Source: an uncultured Clostridia bacterium
GTDB taxonomy: Bacteria; Bacillota; Clostridia; UBA1381
Assembly: GCA_934454745.1 (NCBI GenBank)
Contig: CAKSGP010000072.1
Location: forward strand, 1-7,296
Length of the DNA stretch: 7,296 bases
Direction: 5' to 3'
Position 1 is the stretch's first letter. Each line of letters begins with the position of its first letter. The position numbers and the translations under genes were made by a program. Shown piece after piece: positions 5,863 to 7,296 of the stretch. Under the pieces are notes generated by a model. It was not told the origin of the DNA, made no database searches, and saw only the letters and a program-made list of their open reading frames with translations.

Positions 5863-7209
5863 TTATCTCTCCTCTAAGGGAACATAGGCTCTTTTCTTTG
5901 CTATTGACTTATATGCCGGACGGATAATTCTTGAACAGCCTATCGTTTCCTCAAGTCTGTGTGCACACCAGCCTGCAATTCTTGATACAGCAAAAATCGG
6001 TGTGTACATTTCTGACGGTATTCCAAGCATCTTGTAAACGAATCCCGAATACATATCAACATTTGCACACATAACCTTTTCGTTTTTCTTTATACGCTTA
6101 AAACATTCGGGTGTAAGCTTTTCTACAAGCTTATACAATTCAAATTCTTTCTGCCATTCGGGGCTGGTTTTAGCGAGATTCTCTGCACGTTCTTTAAGCA
6201 GAATACATCTGGGATCTGAGTATGTATATACAGCGTGTCCCATACCATATATAAGTCCTGCACCATCATAGGCTTCCTTGCAAAGTATCTTATCAATATA
6301 ATTTGCTACCTCTGCCTCATCTTCCCAATCAGAAACGTGTGCTTTTATATCCTCCATCATTCCGAGAACCTTTGCATTTGCACCGCCGTGCTTTGGCCCC
6401 TTTAAGGAGCCAATTGCTGCTGCAATAGCACTGTATGTATCAGTACCTGATGATGATACAACACGTGTTGTAAATGCACTGTTGTTACCGCCGCCGTGTT
6501 CAGCCTGAACCATCAGCAGCACATCAAGCATTTCCGCTTCCTCTCGTGCATATTGATTATCAGGACGAAGCATATATAGCAAATTCTCAGCAGTTGACAA
6601 ATTTGTCTGGGGAACGTGCAGATACATACTCTCTCCATCACGGTAGTGGCGTTTTGCCTGATAACCTACTGCTGCCATAACAGGAAGACGTGCTATAAGC
6701 TCAATTGACTGTCTTAATATATTTTCTACCGTAGTTTCGTCCGGATTATCGTCGTAGGAATACATTGCAAGTACACTTCTTGCCATCTTGTTCATTATAT
6801 TTGATGATGGAGCCTTAAGTATCATATCCTCTGCAAAACCATCAGGCAAGGGACGCAATCCGCCTATAATATCCGAAAACTTTTCAAGCTGGTCACGGTT
6901 TGGAAGTTTTCCGAAAAGAAGCAAGAAAACTACCTCCTCGTAACCAAATCTGCGTTCTTCCTCACAGCTTCTTACAATGTCTGCAATGTTGTATCCGCGA
7001 TATTTTAAAACACCTTCTATGGGAAATTTCTCGCCGTCCTCTATATAATATCCATTAACCTGACCTACTGCTGTAAGTCCTGCCATAACACCTGTTTCGT
7101 CCTCATTACGAAGCCCGCGTTTTACGCCGTATGCTTTAAAAAGCTCTTTTGGAAACGGCTTGTACAGTTCGTTGGCATCTTTATCAAACATATGCTTTTT
7201 TTCGTTCAT
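5863..7209 (-). CDS. gltA: Citrate synthase
   Basis: Condenses oxaloacetate and acetyl-CoA to citrate and CoA in the cytoplasm, the entry to the oxidative branch of the TCA cycle and, in anaerobes, mainly to 2-oxoglutarate and glutamate. 448 residues, the length and N-terminal style seen in Clostridia. Substrate and catalytic residues are visible: His238 (AEHGGGN), His274 (GPKHGGAN), His325 (GMGHAVY), Arg334 (SDPR) and Asp385 (NVDMYSG). These match His229, His264, His305, Arg314 and Asp362 of the E. coli enzyme. The C-terminal SRIAGWCAHRLEE block (409-421) is also typical. A 2-methylcitrate synthase is less likely because no propionate genes are nearby. Start: ATG 7209 stands 9 bases after AGGAG (7223-7219). 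It is the first gene of the apparent five-gene operon. Ends in TAA. Confidence 0.96.
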   Translation of the reverse strand: MNEKKHMFDKDANELYKPFPKELFKAYGVKRGLRNEDETGVMAGLTAVGQVNGYYIEDGEKFPIEGVLKYRGYNIADIVRSCEEERRFGYEEVVFLLLFGKLPNRDQLEKFSDIIGGLRPLPDGFAEDMILKAPSSNIMNKMARSVLAMYSYDDNPDETTVENILRQSIELIARLPVMAAVGYQAKRHYRDGESMYLHVPQTNLSTAENLLYMLRPDNQYAREEAEMLDVLLMVQAEHGGGNNSAFTTRVVSSSGTDTYSAIAAAIGSLKGPKHGGANAKVLGMMEDIKAHVSDWEDEAEVANYIDKILCKEAYDGAGLIYGMGHAVYTYSDPRCILLKERAENLAKTSPEWQKEFELYKLVEKLTPECFKRIKKNEKVMCANVDMYSGFVYKMLGIPSEMYTPIFAVSRIAGWCAHRLEETIGCSRIIRPAYKSIAKKRAYVPLEER

Positions 7210-7296
7210 ACACCTATTCTCCTTTTCGTTTGATTTATATTGATGGACAGATTTAGAACAGACTCAACTGCCCGTCACCGTCTTTTAATGTTTTTG
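7210..7296 (-). other. Leader upstream of citrate synthase; no promoter identified
   Basis: These 87 bases hold the AGGAG ribosome site and an AT-rich stretch. A TATAAA (7239-7234) could be a -10, but nothing resembling -35 stands 16-18 bases upstream. A TTGAGT (7267-7262) is 22 bases from it, too far. The promoter may lie beyond the window edge. A short direct repeat, TCTGTTC (7262-7256) and TCTGTCC (7251-7245), is spaced 11 bases apart. Confidence 0.4.

Overview
The window is AT-rich DNA from a low-GC Gram-positive bacterium, most likely a gut-dwelling member of the Clostridia (Oscillospirales/Lachnospirales type). This is inferred from the Clostridia-style citrate synthase, the MlpA-like M16 peptidase, the strong purine-rich ribosome binding sites and a bile salt hydrolase of the Gram-positive kind. 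All seven genes lie on the minus strand, so transcription runs from high to low coordinates. No plus-strand gene, RNA gene, CRISPR array, insertion sequence or phage gene is supported.

In transcription order: (i) 7296-7210, a leader with no clear promoter; (ii) 7209-2214, a compact run of five genes, citrate synthase, a TagA/WecG-family glycosyltransferase, a thymidylate-kinase-like protein, a 12-helix MFS transporter and a bile salt hydrolase. Gaps in this run are 42, 2, 5 and 36 bases, which suggests one operon. It ends at a large hairpin with a seven-T tail (2183-2117). (iii) A convincing promoter (2111-2083) starts only five bases after that tail and drives a PfkB-family sugar kinase resembling KDG kinase (2052-1024). 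(iv) A hairpin directly after the kinase stop (1022-984) separates it from an M16 zinc peptidase (881 to beyond position 1), whose C-terminus lies outside the window.

The most notable observation is in the bile salt hydrolase. The true start is the ATG at 3167, behind a near-perfect Shine-Dalgarno, and it encodes the nucleophile Cys2 and the Arg16/Asp19 motif. Codon 27, however, is an in-frame TAG (3089-3087). Frame, length (317 codons) and every recognised catalytic residue are otherwise intact. This looks like a very recent single-base nonsense mutation or, less likely, a suppressed/recoded amber codon. Reading only the downstream open frame (GTG at 3086) would give a 290-residue protein without its nucleophile.

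Functionally the operon mixes central carbon metabolism, cell-wall glycopolymer synthesis, nucleotide phosphorylation and bile-acid handling. The MFS gene next to the hydrolase is a reasonable but untested candidate for moving bile acids or their products.
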